From assembly GCA_037176905.1 (NCBI GenBank), contig JBBBWG010003337.1, forward strand, positions 40,673 to 104,672: DNA of 64,000 nucleotides. Reading direction: 5' to 3'. Origin of the DNA: Azolla pinnata (Eukaryota > Streptophyta > Polypodiopsida > Salviniales > Salviniaceae). The notes beneath the pieces were generated by a model that worked only from the letters and a program-made list of their open reading frames with translations, had not been told where the DNA came from and did not search any database. Below, in pieces: positions 36,501 to 47,670 of this stretch (positions are counted from its first letter, which is position 1; the number at the start of each line of letters is the position of its first letter). The translations under genes were made by a program, and so were the position numbers.

Positions 36501-39500
36501 TGTTTGTGAATCACTTCTGCTTTGGGAGCAGGTATGATATTAATCAGTTGTATCTATTACAACATGATGATCAGGAGCATGTGTGGTTTGAGTTTCACCT
36601 TGGTTATTTCTAGTCCCAATTTGCGTGCTCATCCACTCATTTGAATCAACAGTATCGTAATGTCACAACAATTCTGACACGAGAATATTTGGATGCACGT
36701 CCAGATGGCTGGCTTAAATATGCTGCACAGAGAATAGCCCAACTGTATGCGCTTTAGTTCTTGGGGTTTTGACATATTGCTTTAATGTTTAAAAAGAGAT
36801 CAGTGGGTCTAAGATCTAATATATTGAACTTACAGGGGTTCTGATCAGTGTTATAACATATCGAAGTGTGAGGAAGAGTTGCAATTAGTTCTCCCTCCGA
36901 AGCCTCCATTCTGGCCCCGTCAGTTTCGCACTTGTGCTGTAGTTGGGAACTCAGGAGATTTATTAAAAACTGAGTTTGGAGAAGAGATTGATGAACACGA
37001 TGCAGTAATACGTGACAATGAAGCTCCTGTGAATGAAGTAACCCTCAACACTGCGAAAGGCTTGCTTTCTTAACTTGTGGCAAGCATTTAATGAAGGAAT
37101 TGCTATCAACTAACTAGATGAATATGTCGTTTATTAAAGCTACATAATTTAAGTGCAGAAATATGCTAAGCATGTTGGTTTGAAAAGAGACTTTCGGATA
37201 ATAGCCAGAGGAGTGGCGAGAAATATGAAGGCCGTTGTCCAAGGAGCTGGTACTAATCTACTTTTGAATTCACCTTGTTCATGTACATTGTGTTCTGTCA
37301 AAATTGTTTTGCAACCGTTTGACTGTGTTTTTTTTGGCAACAAATTAGAGTCCAAATGAAGGGTATTTATATTAATTTTTAAACTTCCTTCAACGTCATT
37401 TAGAGCTGCATTATCATCCATTTTTTTTGGACAAAGATTACAATTTCTCACAACTTTTATTCGCATTAGAAGCTTTGAATATAATCCATTCAGCAAGCAA
37501 CCTATCGAGCATTACTCAACTAGATCCTCTTAAAGCACTGGAGATCACAGAAGCTACTAACCGAAAATAATTTGGGGCATCTGTGGACACACCTTAGGAG
37601 AACTTTTATGATTTCCTATTGACGAGCTATGTTCATTGCCTTTTACAGCTGATGAAGTTCTGATAATCAAGAGCTTGATCCACAGAGATTTTAATAAGAT
37701 GATTAAGGTATGGGCATTTTCCCAATTTAGAGGAGTTGGGAGCATCTGGTTTTCCTTTTATGAATTAGAGGCAATACCTTATCAACATATTAGACATTCT
37801 TCAAATAGCTTGCATCGGGGAAGTATGATGCATTGTATGATTCTAACAATTGATGACTTACGTCAGAGATATTTTTTCGCCATATGCACTGAAATGTTTG
37901 GACATGTCAAAACGAATAAACCTGCTTTTTCTCTTGTCATAACAGGAACTTCCTAACCCAGTTTACTTATTTCAAGGCGTTGTGTTCCGACGAGGAGCGA
38001 AGGGTACAGGGGTTAAGTCCATAGAACTTGCCTTGTCTATGTGTGATCAGGTGGACATATATGGTTTCACTGTAGATCCCGGGTATACTGAGTGGTACAT
38101 CTCTCTCCCCTGCCTGTGCTACATGCATTCTTTCTCATCCCTAATGGTTGTCTCTTGCATTTAGCAGGGTTATAGCTACAACTTGTTATATTCATTTTCT
38201 CCTTAAGATTACATTTCAGTTTGTGTTATTACTTTAGTAACTGTTGTGTAACTTTAGTAAAATGTGCCAGACAATATGGGATGCATTAATCAACAGCTGA
38301 GACCTATTAGATCTCTCTCTTTCTTAAGCTTGACTTTTTCATCACAGGGCAAAAACGAATTCATCGTTAGGAATCTAGAGTTTCACCATGAACTATACCT
38401 ATTGCGTATTTAGACTCCTATTGCTTTATTTTTTCTCTAGTAAACTATGATACTGAACTATCCTAATCTATTTCTTTCACCTCTCTCTCTCTCTCTTTTT
38501 CTAACAAGATACAGCTTTATATTAACAGGACAGAAAAGATACATAGGAATTTACTATCAGAGTGATATTAGAAACTAGCTGGCTCTATCCATGAATTTCC
38601 CTAGTGACCATCATATAAATGTTCATCTACCCAGTGATGGAAATAAGAAAATCAGAACCTTACGATGCCAGACTATGTTCCCCTGGGAACATTCATAAAT
38701 AGAGATGTCGTCCCAAGTGCTTCGGAAAATACTCTGTTGCTTCTTACATCGTTCTGAAGCTCCTTGAATGGAACTCCACTTCCCTTTCAAAGTGTGCACA
38801 AGATCATTCCATATGCCCTTAAATACCACAGCTGCAGGCCCCTGTATATCTGGAAATATAAAGTTGCATCTAGATCTCCATGGTCCCCACAATGTGACTG
38901 CCGGCACATATTCCCAACTTATTCTTTCACCTCTTTTATTCTTGGAGGATTGGGGCTCTATGTATCCGTTGTGCCCTTAAATGTGTTTCGACATGGTTTT
39001 TAGAAAATAATCCTAATCTATCTTTTATAACTCTTTGATTTTCCAAGGTTTGGTCTTCTATGGATACTAGAAGCTGCTTGACATGTTTGTGGATTGACAC
39101 AGGACGCGCTATTTTTCGACTCCTCGAAAGGGGCACAACCCATTACAAGGACGTGCATATTATCAACTACTTGAATGCATAGGAGTGAGAACCTCAATGT
39201 TTTCTTGCTTGTTTACTTATATCCTGATGGCACTGCTAAGATATCTATGCAAAGGCAATTCATTCTTATTCATGGGTATTGCAGGTGATCCGCATCCATT
39301 CACCAGCACGAGAAGAAAGAAAACAGAATTGGGATGCTGTACCAGACAGGCAGATCGTTCATGACGCACACGAGGCAGCTTATGCAATCAGAAGAGATGT
39401 TTCTAGAAATCCAAACAATATCGGCCCATTTAGTGCTTGCAAAGTTTGGGCGAATGCGATCGGTGAAAGGCAGCTTATTGTCTCCGGTGCTGCAGATATG

Positions 39501-39674
39501 AGCTCCGTAAGGACGAACTCAAATTATGGTAGATGGGAGAAGCTGGACATTGGAGACTTGCGGCAAGAAGCACGCGAGCATTACGCAGCTTTGAAAGGTA
39601 CGAGACTGTACAAATTGGATGGCAACAAGCTCGAGGATCTAGTTTGCATTAAGCCGCCGAGCTCGAGAACATGA
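33544..39674 (+). CDS. SIA2: Sialyltransferase-like GT29 protein (MGP2/SIA2 type)
   Basis: Golgi type II glycosyltransferase of family GT29. Eleven exons join in phase to 468 residues: 33544-33646, 33764-33837, 36285-36371, 36454-36531, 36653-36744, 36836-37037, 37159-37249, 37649-37707, 37946-38094, 39103-39184 and 39285-39674. Residues 10-31 form the signal anchor ([21 protein letters not shown]). Sialylmotif L begins near residue 176 ([16 protein letters not shown]), motif S is about 268-300 ([26 protein letters not shown]), and motif III is near 323 ([11 protein letters not shown]). The first intron after exon 2 is 2.4 kb. Plants are thought to lack sialic acid; the Arabidopsis relative affects pollen, and a Kdo-like donor has been proposed. 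The family call is firm; the substrate is unknown. Confidence 0.94.
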
Positions 39675-40601
39675 GCAATGTAAAGATAACTTGTATAATG
39701 GAGAGGGCATGTTTTGATCTTGTTTTATCGTAATCTTTTCCCTGATGATCCATCCACAGCCGATGGAATATTCCACTTTTTTTTCTGAAGAAGTCTCGCA
39801 TGTGTACCTATCCTCACTGATGGTTATTCCTCACTCATTGTATCGAGTCTTTCGTTAGCTTGATCGTCGTCTCTCTCTTGAGTGAAAGCAATTTCAGCGA
39901 CCATAGATCAATACATGTTTTTATGTTGAACTTCTGTATAGCTACAATTGAGAGCATATGTATAAGGTGGTCTAGATTTGCATTTGGTCGCATTTGGATC
40001 TGGCAGAGCTTTGAGCATACAGTAATTTAGGATTAGGATCAGGATCGGCGGAATAGCATGAGGTGATGATGTCTCTTAACACAGCATTACACAAATGTTG
40101 AAGCCTTAACGATCAGTGAGTGAATCAGTCTTATGATTTGTTTTGCAAGAACCAAAGTAGATCCAACCAACTACTCTTGAAGCTACGCTGAAAGAAAAGG
40201 AATCGGAAACGGAACAGGAAGGGACTAGCTAGGGGCATAAATGCAGAGTGAGGTGCGTGCAATTCGGCGCCCGTGGGTGGCGATGCTAAGCAAGGGCGGG
40301 CGCCCGAGTGCATGGGTGGATCGATTTCGATTATCCATCGATAATACGAGACCAACGATGCATTCGAGCCAAATGGATGGATGGATGGGATGCGGATCGA
40401 TCCCCATCTACTAGCAGATTAGACCGAGTATGCTTTGATGGATGGATCGATCCAATATATCCATCCAACGCAATCGATCGGTACCGATCGAGATCCATGA
40501 TCTATGTATGTATGATTCATCGGATCGATCCATCCCACGAGGGTGGCCGATAGATAGAATATAGCGGGTGGATCGAGATGCCCCTGGACCGCGGCGGAAA
40601 T
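39675..40601. other. Convergent spacer with GATC/GGAT repeats
   Basis: 3' flanks of the sialyltransferase-like and TBL genes. From 40310 on the DNA is rich in GGATCGAT and ATGGATGG units. No gene recognised. Confidence 0.55.
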
Positions 40602-40790
40602 CATGGGATGGAATCCATCGATTCGATCCACACACCAATCATGGGATGGAATCCATCGATTCGATCCCACACCAATCATGGGATGGAATCCATCGATTCG
40701 ATCCACACACCAATCATGGGATCGAATCCGTGGATTTGATCCCACACCAATCATGGGATCGAATCCATCGATTCGATCCACACACCGCGG
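40602..40790. repeat. 37/38-bp tandem repeat just after the TBL stop
   Basis: Five units start at 40602, 40640, 40677, 40715 and 40752. Each is CATGGGATGGAATCCATCGA followed by TTCGATCCACACACCAAT, with variants GGGATCG and CCCACACC. Each unit contains an inverted GGAATCCATCGATTCGATCC-type element. The array ends 12 bp from the TBL stop codon, so it is probably transcribed as 3' UTR. Confidence 0.93.
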
Positions 40791-40801
40791 GAGGATCGAT
40801 G

Positions 40802-41942
40802 CTATGCGGCGGTGGCAGGGGCGGCGGCGGCGCCGCACATGATGCGGGAGTCGGCAAGGAGGAGCTGGTTCCAGGTGTCGATGGGGCCGGGGAGGCACCA
40901 GTGGAGGCAGTCGTTGCGCCACTCGGAGGCGCCGCCGCTCTGGATGCGGTAGCGGCCGGGGTGGCCGTCGACGCGCATGATGGTGCTGTAGGTGACGTCG
41001 AGGAGGCGGAGCTGGACATGGGCGGCGGCGGCGGCGGCGGCGGCAGGAACCTTCGTCGACATCATCATCATCTTCTTCTGAAGGGCGAGGGCGCGATGGA
41101 AGGCGGAGATCTGGACGCGGTAGGCGGTGTCGTGCTGCCAGTCGAGGTTCATGCGATCGGGGTCGACGAACGAGAGGTCGGGCTGGGTGCGGTTGCAGGT
41201 GCCGCCCTTGTCCCAGGAGCTGCTCTCGAAGTGCGAGACGCTGAGCGTGCGCAGGACGAGCGTGCCGCGGAAGCGGCCCGACGCGAGGAAGAAGCGGAAG
41301 AGGTTGCGCCACACCAGGCGCATGCCGGCGACGGCAGCGCCGGCGCGGTCAAGCCCGCGGTCAAGGTCAACGCCAACGCCAACGCCGGGGTCAAGGTCAA
41401 GCCCGGGGTCAACGCCCACGACCCGGTCAAGGTCCCGGTCCCGGCCCCGGCCCAGGCCCCGGCCCGCCGCCAGCTCCGCCGTCACGTTGCGGCCCCCGGC
41501 GTAGTAGGAGTTGTCCCTGTAGAACCAGTAGGCGCCCGAGACGACCACCACGTCGTAGCTCGGCAGCAGCGCCGCCCACAGCTCCTCCATCTCGTCCACG
41601 TGCAGCTTCCCCGGCCCGTCGCCGCCCAGCTTGCTGCCCCCCTCGCCCTCCGCCGCCTTCTCCCTCCTCGCTAGAAATGGCGACCACACGGCGCCCAGCG
41701 TGAAGTTGTAGCTCGGGAACGTGTAGTTGAGCACCTCCATGTGCTCCCACCACGCGCCGATCTCCACGCGCTCCACCTGCAATCCATCGATCCATCGATC
41801 CATCGATCCATCCATCGATCCATCGATCCATCAATCCATCGATCCATCGATCCATCGATCCATCGATCGATCCATCAATCCATCGATCCATCAATCCATC
41901 GATCCATCAATCCATCGATCCATCCCAGAAGTCGTGGCTAGC

Positions 41943-41995
<53 letters not shown>

Positions 41996-44900
41996 TGATC
42001 GATCCTTCGATATACATCGGATCGATCCTCGATATTCACCTGCGACAGCGTGCAGAAGAGCGACTCGAAGTGGTTGCGCGCCAGCGAGTCGCCCACGAAC
42101 AGCATGCGGCGGCCGCGCATGAGGCGCAGGAAGAGCGCGGCGTCGAAGCGCGGCAGGCGGCAGCCCCGCGGGCGCCACCGCCAGCGCAGGTACTCCGTGT
42201 CCGGCCGCCCGTTCTTCTCGCAGTCCTGGTTCCCGTGGATGAAGCCGCAGCTGTGCGTGCTGTAGGGCGCCGCCGCCGATTCCTCCTCTTCTTCTTCGTC
42301 GCGGACCCACGTCCCCGTGCGCAGATCGCAGCCCCCCGGCGACGTCGTCGCGTTCATGAATCGCCCGTAATACTCTAGTCACGATCAATAATCACGCAGC
42401 GCTCACCACGTCAATCACGCAGTACCGGCCCCCAAATCAGCCTTAATCCCTCTGCAAATTTCCTCAATCCCCCCTAGCAATCGATGCTAATTCTTCGTGC
42501 TAATCCTCCTCCGCGCGACGTTGATCATGACTCGCCCGTACATATAATCTAATTATCGCGCCATTATACGCCAATTAAGCACCCTAATTAGCACTAATTC
42601 CCCTGCATATCCTCATCCCTAGTGCAGCTATGTATTTTAAGTGCTCCCTGCTGATCATCCTCCCTCTCATTTCCCCAGAAATTGATGCTATTCTTTTTTA
42701 ATGCAGCGCGGTACACTGCTGCTTTCTTCTTGTATATACGATGACAATTCTGCAGCTGTCGACTTCTAATTCCTCGCCGTCCTATTTGCTGTAGGTTAAT
42801 ACAGCAGCAGCTGGAACCTACTGCTACAATCTTCGACACATTCTGTGATGTGATCATTCACATACCTTTGTGCTTTGATCATTTGCATCAGGAAGAATAA
42901 TTTACCACAAGAAACGCCTCATCAAATCATAAATTACAAAATTTTTTAGCGCCTGCTGAAAGGATCAGATATTACAAATTATTGGCTACTCTTATCTTTC
43001 CACTCAAAATTTACACGCAATTAATTCCGCTAGTTATTGATTTTATTCCTAAACTAATTGATCCTAATCGATTCCCTTACTGTATAATTTGATTAAGAAA
43101 AGCTAATAGTTTTAGAATGTAATTAATTGATTAACGCGTTCATTTGGTATGAATCAAACAATTGAGCGTTAATCAATTAGCTAAGTCGACGTTTATTGGC
43201 CTCACAATTAATTGGTTCGGTGTTAATCACTCAATCACGCGTTCAGTTGTAATCTTTAGTTCTGGAAAGCGTTAAAATGTAGTTTATATTACTTTTGTCA
43301 GGCATTTTTTGGTAATTTTCCTTAATTAAATATAAGATTCATGCCTGAGACAATCATATTGTCGATTATTGTTTTTCCTGATCAATCAGTGTTACGCAAT
43401 TATTATATTATGATCATCATTCATAGTAAATTTATAATGTACATGGATTATGACGATCAGATTGTCAAGTCTCATTAATATTCCTCGATACTTGCATGCA
43501 GGTTGGATTCAAACAATATTCCCACATGCATATGTATCAAGGTCGGTACTCTACAAATACGATTTGTATATTTTTTACAACTATATTGCCGATTCCTCAA
43601 CTATATTATAAGTGGCGGGAAAAACATTAAATTTAACCCACAGGTATATGACTCGGAATAATATTGCGATAATAATGCACATGTACAGCCTAAATATGAT
43701 CGATATCTATGATGAATACGTAATTTATAAGTTTAAGTGCCCACGATTGGCTTATGAAGACTATTAGAAATCCCGCTAGTGACAAATCGATCGGTCAATC
43801 GGCCATCATCATAGGGCAGTAGTTATATATATTCTTTCTAAGTTTATCTCCGATCTAATGCTATGGAAATTAGAAGAAAAGGCATATAAATATCATCACA
43901 ATAAGGTCCGGTATTTATATTGATTCATGCTTTATATGAAAGTTAATGTGGTTCAATTTGAAGCAGAGAATCCACTAAATTAATGCATTTTATCAAGAAA
44001 CGTTGCACATTGATATAATTATAAACAGCTACAACCTCGTTTCCAACTAACTAACTAACTAAATTAAGATGATCCCCTAGCGCAGTACCCACATTAACTA
44101 ATTAAGATGAAATTAGCATCACTATTGTTTATATTGCAGATATTCTACTAGTCTGTTGGTTCAAACTATGGCTACTTATAAATTGATGGAATTCGCAGTT
44201 ATTAATTGGCATGGAATTTATATGAGTTCATTATAATGAGAATTTAATAGAATATATTGCTATTGTCGTGTAATTTGACCTATATCTGTGCATTTCCTTA
44301 TTTAGCGGGTAATGAGTGCAGATGAAAGATTTTGCGGATGCCAAATTACACGATTAGATGTACTACATATAGTTGTGCGTTCATATTGCGGCCACTGGCC
44401 GCAGATTACTTTGAGATTAGTAAAGCATGATCCATGGCAAAAGCATTATGTACTAACGATCCGGAAACAAAATTGATCCAAGACATAGATTCAATATTGA
44501 TCCCATGGATTCAACGAGTAATCAATTTGCTGATCTGAGAATGATCCATGGCAAAAGCATTATGTACTAACGATCCGGAAACAAAATTGATCCGAGACAT
44601 AGATTCAATATTGATCCCATGGATTCAACGAGTAATCAATTTGCTGATCTGAGAATGATCCATGGCAAAATCATTATGTACTAACGATCCGGAAACAAAA
44701 TTGATCCAAGACATAGATTCAATATTGGTCCCATGGATTCAATGAGTAATTAACAGCTATAGTATCAGACATTTATCGGCATTCTATAGAACTTGTTCAG
44801 GTTCGATTAACAGATAATTTTTAAATGACAGCAAAAGGGGAACATAATTAATTATTCGATTAACAGATAATTTTTAAATGACAGCAAAAGGGGAACATAA

Positions 44901-46994
44901 TTAATTATAATCCTCATTAGGACCCATCGAGGTACTTGAAATTCCACTAATGCAACTATATTAATAGACAGAGAATTAAGGATGATTAACTAGAAGAGGG
45001 TGAGAATTCAACGATTAATTACCTGAATGAATGGAGCTGCACTGCAAGTTATGCTGTGATATTCCATCGTTGCCCTCCACCTTCAAGTCGTTGCTGTCAC
45101 CATAATTATTCTGATTATCATTGCCTGCATCATTGTTACCGTTATTATCATTACCGCCATAATTAGTACTATTATGCTTGTAGTTATCATTATAATTAGT
45201 ATCACTACCGTTACCATTACTATCATTATTATTCGCATTGTAATTAGGGGTAGGATTAGAGGAATAATTGTAGTTATAATCATTTTTACCGCTGTATTCA
45301 GTAGCATTATTATTTTCATTATCGCTAGTATAATAGTAATTAGGGTTATTGGTGGTATTATAAGTATTACTGCTGCTGCTGCTGCTGCTACTATTAGTAT
45401 TATCAGCATTATGATCATCACTATGGTTATGATTATTACTATGATCATTTATAACACTATCATTTTCAGAATTTTCATTGCTAGTGAGCTTGCTAATATC
45501 TTCATGATTAGTGTCGACGCCATCGCTGATATTATACTTGTGATTATAGTTAGTGTAATTACTATTATCATCGACATCATTAAGAGTACTATAATTGTTA
45601 TAGTTGGCAAATTTAGTATGGTTATGCGGAAGATCACTGGTATTAGCGGAGGGCAATACGATGATTTCCTGGCCAGCATCATTATTATTAGCATTTTGAT
45701 CATCGTGATTAATGCGATGATCCTCATCATTATCATCATCGGCAGTGCCATTCATAATATAATGATGTTTAGGACCACTAATCTTCGCAGCTACAGTCAG
45801 ATTATGATTGGGATCATCATCCTCAGCACCATCATCAACATCATTATCAGCATCATCATTATCATCATCATCATCGGCAGTGCCATTCATAGTATATGGA
45901 TGTTTAGGAGGAGTAATCTTCTCAGCTACAGTCAGATTATGATTGGGGTCATCACCGTCATCACCATTAGCATCGTCACCATCATCATGATCAGATTGAT
46001 CACTTAGGATGTGCTTGATCTGATCCATTTGCTGATCTTGCAGCTGGTTCTGATGTTGGTGGTGGTGTTGCAGCGACAAATCACGGTCTTTCTCTTGATC
46101 ATCAGTTATGCCGTGCTGGCTACCATTGTCATCGACATCGCCAGCATCATCATCTTCTTCTTCTTCTTCTTCTTCTTCATCATCGGATCGATCGCTTATG
46201 ATTCGCTTGATCTTATCTATTTGATCAGCGGAATACTTGTTCCTTTCTGCAGGCGTTGCATTCTGATGCTGTTGCAGTGATGGTCTCGAATCCTGATCTT
46301 TGTCCTGCAGATCGTAGAAGCTGCCATGGCGAGTTTCATGATCACCATCATCACTATCACTATCACCATCACTAGCATCACCATCATCACCACCATCACC
46401 ACCATCATCACCATTGGATATGATGCGCCGGATCTTATCCATTTGATCAGCTGAATACCTGTGATGGTAGTTATTCTTCCGTACCACCGCAGGGATCTTA
46501 TTCCCGATCAGTACGGGCGCCATTAATGGCGCTAATTTCGACATCAGATGATCTTGCCGCCGTTGCTGCTCTAGTACTTGCAACGAATGATCAGATATTC
46601 GAGCCTTACCTTGGCCATTGACGGTGATCGAATGATCGCTCCGCTTGTAATTATCGTCTGATCTGGTAACTAGGGTTTCCTGATCCGGCTCCTGATGATT
46701 TGCAGGATGTCGATGATGATGATGCCGATGCTGCGGATCATGCAGATTTCTCGTTGCAGCAGATAATTCACCGATTGCAGCAGGAGCAGCTGGGTCATAA
46801 TTACCGGCGTGATTGATCATATGATCGGGGACGACGATCACCCGATTGAAGCTGCTGAAATTGAGGAAGAAGCAAGCCAAGCTGAAAGCGGTAAAGCCCA
46901 AGTAAACGATTGTGCTGCAGCTGATCGAGGGCATGGTTATCATCGGCTTCTGCACACCATGAGATCTAGAATATAACTTCTTCACAGATTCCAT
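40802..46994 (-). CDS. TBL: Trichome-birefringence-like (TBL) polysaccharide O-acetyltransferase with giant Asn/Asp-rich stem
   Basis: TBL proteins acetylate cell-wall polysaccharides in the Golgi. Minus-strand exons 46994-45023, 42374-42040 and 41776-40802 join in phase to 1093 residues; relatives are usually 400-600. Residues about 24-46 form the membrane anchor. Residues about 60-657 are a lumenal stretch rich in Asn, Asp, His and Gln. It holds three degenerate copies of YSADQMDKIRRIIS followed by acidic runs (about 180, 255 and 320), two copies of DPNHNLTVA...MNGTADDD (about 348 and 393), and over a dozen N-glycosylation sequons. The TBL domain begins at CDLRTGTWV; GDS is at 752-754 and DxxH (DCLH) at 1058-1061, near the final HWCLPGPIDTW. 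A Gly/Asp/Arg repeat (about 874-914) and an Ala8 run are further insertions. Exons 2 and 3 are GC-rich; exon 1 is AT-rich. The domain call is firm; the exon 1 to 2 join rests on phase and splice sites. Confidence 0.87.
41780..41995. repeat. ATCC/ATCG and AGCA microsatellites filling the second TBL intron
   Basis: The 263-bp intron 41777-42039 is almost all simple sequence: CCATCGATCCATCGATCCAT units at 41780-41928, then about 13 AGCA units at 41941-41995. The splice sites sit immediately outside. Confidence 0.95.
42375..44428. other. First TBL intron, left part
   Basis: AT-rich intronic DNA with TTAATTAA-type stretches. No open frame with a recognisable domain and no clear mobile element ends. 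Confidence 0.5.
44429..44765. repeat. 114-bp tandem repeat in the first TBL intron
   Basis: Three units start at 44429, 44543 and 44657; the third is slightly shorter. Each contains GATCCATGGCAAAAGCATTA, CTAACGATCCGGAAACAAAA and GATCCCATGGATTCAACGAG. They differ by only a few bases, so the expansion looks recent. Confidence 0.94.
44802..44907. repeat. 53-bp tandem duplication in the first TBL intron
   Basis: TTCGATTAACAGATAATTTT and the next 33 bases occur at 44802 and 44855, essentially identical. Confidence 0.92.
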
Positions 46995-47424
46995 TGTGGA
47001 TGTTATAAATGCAGCAGCAGATGATCATACACGCACTGCATGTACTGTATACTTAGTGTAGTACGTAGATCAGCAGTAGATCAGGCTAATGTTTGTGATC
47101 AGTAGATTGCTAGGGCGACTGCTGAGATTAGCTGTTTGTGATCAGTGCCTGATCATCACCATTAAATAGCTGCAGCAGGTAATTGCTTCTAATGATCAAG
47201 ATTGCAACTTGAGCTAGCTGACCAGAGCTGGATTTAGATTGAGATAACTGATTAGACGATCAGATCGTCGGTCAAAACTCCTTAAATGACAGTTTGATGC
47301 TATGATTAGAAGCAGCAATCAACTGGCGGCGATCATTAATCATTGACAAGTTGGCAGTTGCTAATGATCATATATTGGTTATTAGCTAGTCTGGCAGGAT
47401 ATCAATCGCGGACTGCAAGCTGGC
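46995..47424 (-). other. Proximal upstream region of the TBL gene
   Basis: Probable promoter and leader. Many TGATCA and GATCAG words occur, but no clear TATA box or other defined site could be fixed. No gene seen. Confidence 0.4.
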
Positions 47425-47670
47425 AGCTAATGATATGGTCATGAGGAATATCGATCGATTGATCGGCTAATGATATGGTCATGAGGAATATCGATCGATT
47501 GATCGGCTAATGATATGGTCATGAGGAATATCGATCGATTGATCGACTAATGAGATGGTCATGAGGAATATCGATCGATTGATCGGCTAATGATATGGTC
47601 ATGAGGAGTATCGAATCGATTGATTGGCTAATGATATGGTCATGAGGATCGATCGATTGATCAGGATTCG
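47425..47670. repeat. 40-bp tandem repeat upstream of the TBL gene
   Basis: Six units start at 47426, 47466, 47506, 47546, 47586 and about 47627. Each is GCTAATGATATGGTCATGAG followed by GAATATCGATCGATTGATCG. The second half contains the self-complementary ATCGATCGAT. The array lies about 430-680 bp upstream of the start codon. Confidence 0.94.

Noticed and set aside
40419-41894. Several 297-368 codon frames overlapping the TBL exons
   Set aside because: Alternate-frame shadows of a GC-rich coding exon and of GATC repeats.
45174-46007. 277-codon Ile-rich open frame on the + strand
   Set aside because: Antisense shadow of the Asn/Asp-rich TBL exon 1; AAT and GAT codons read as ATT and ATC on the other strand.
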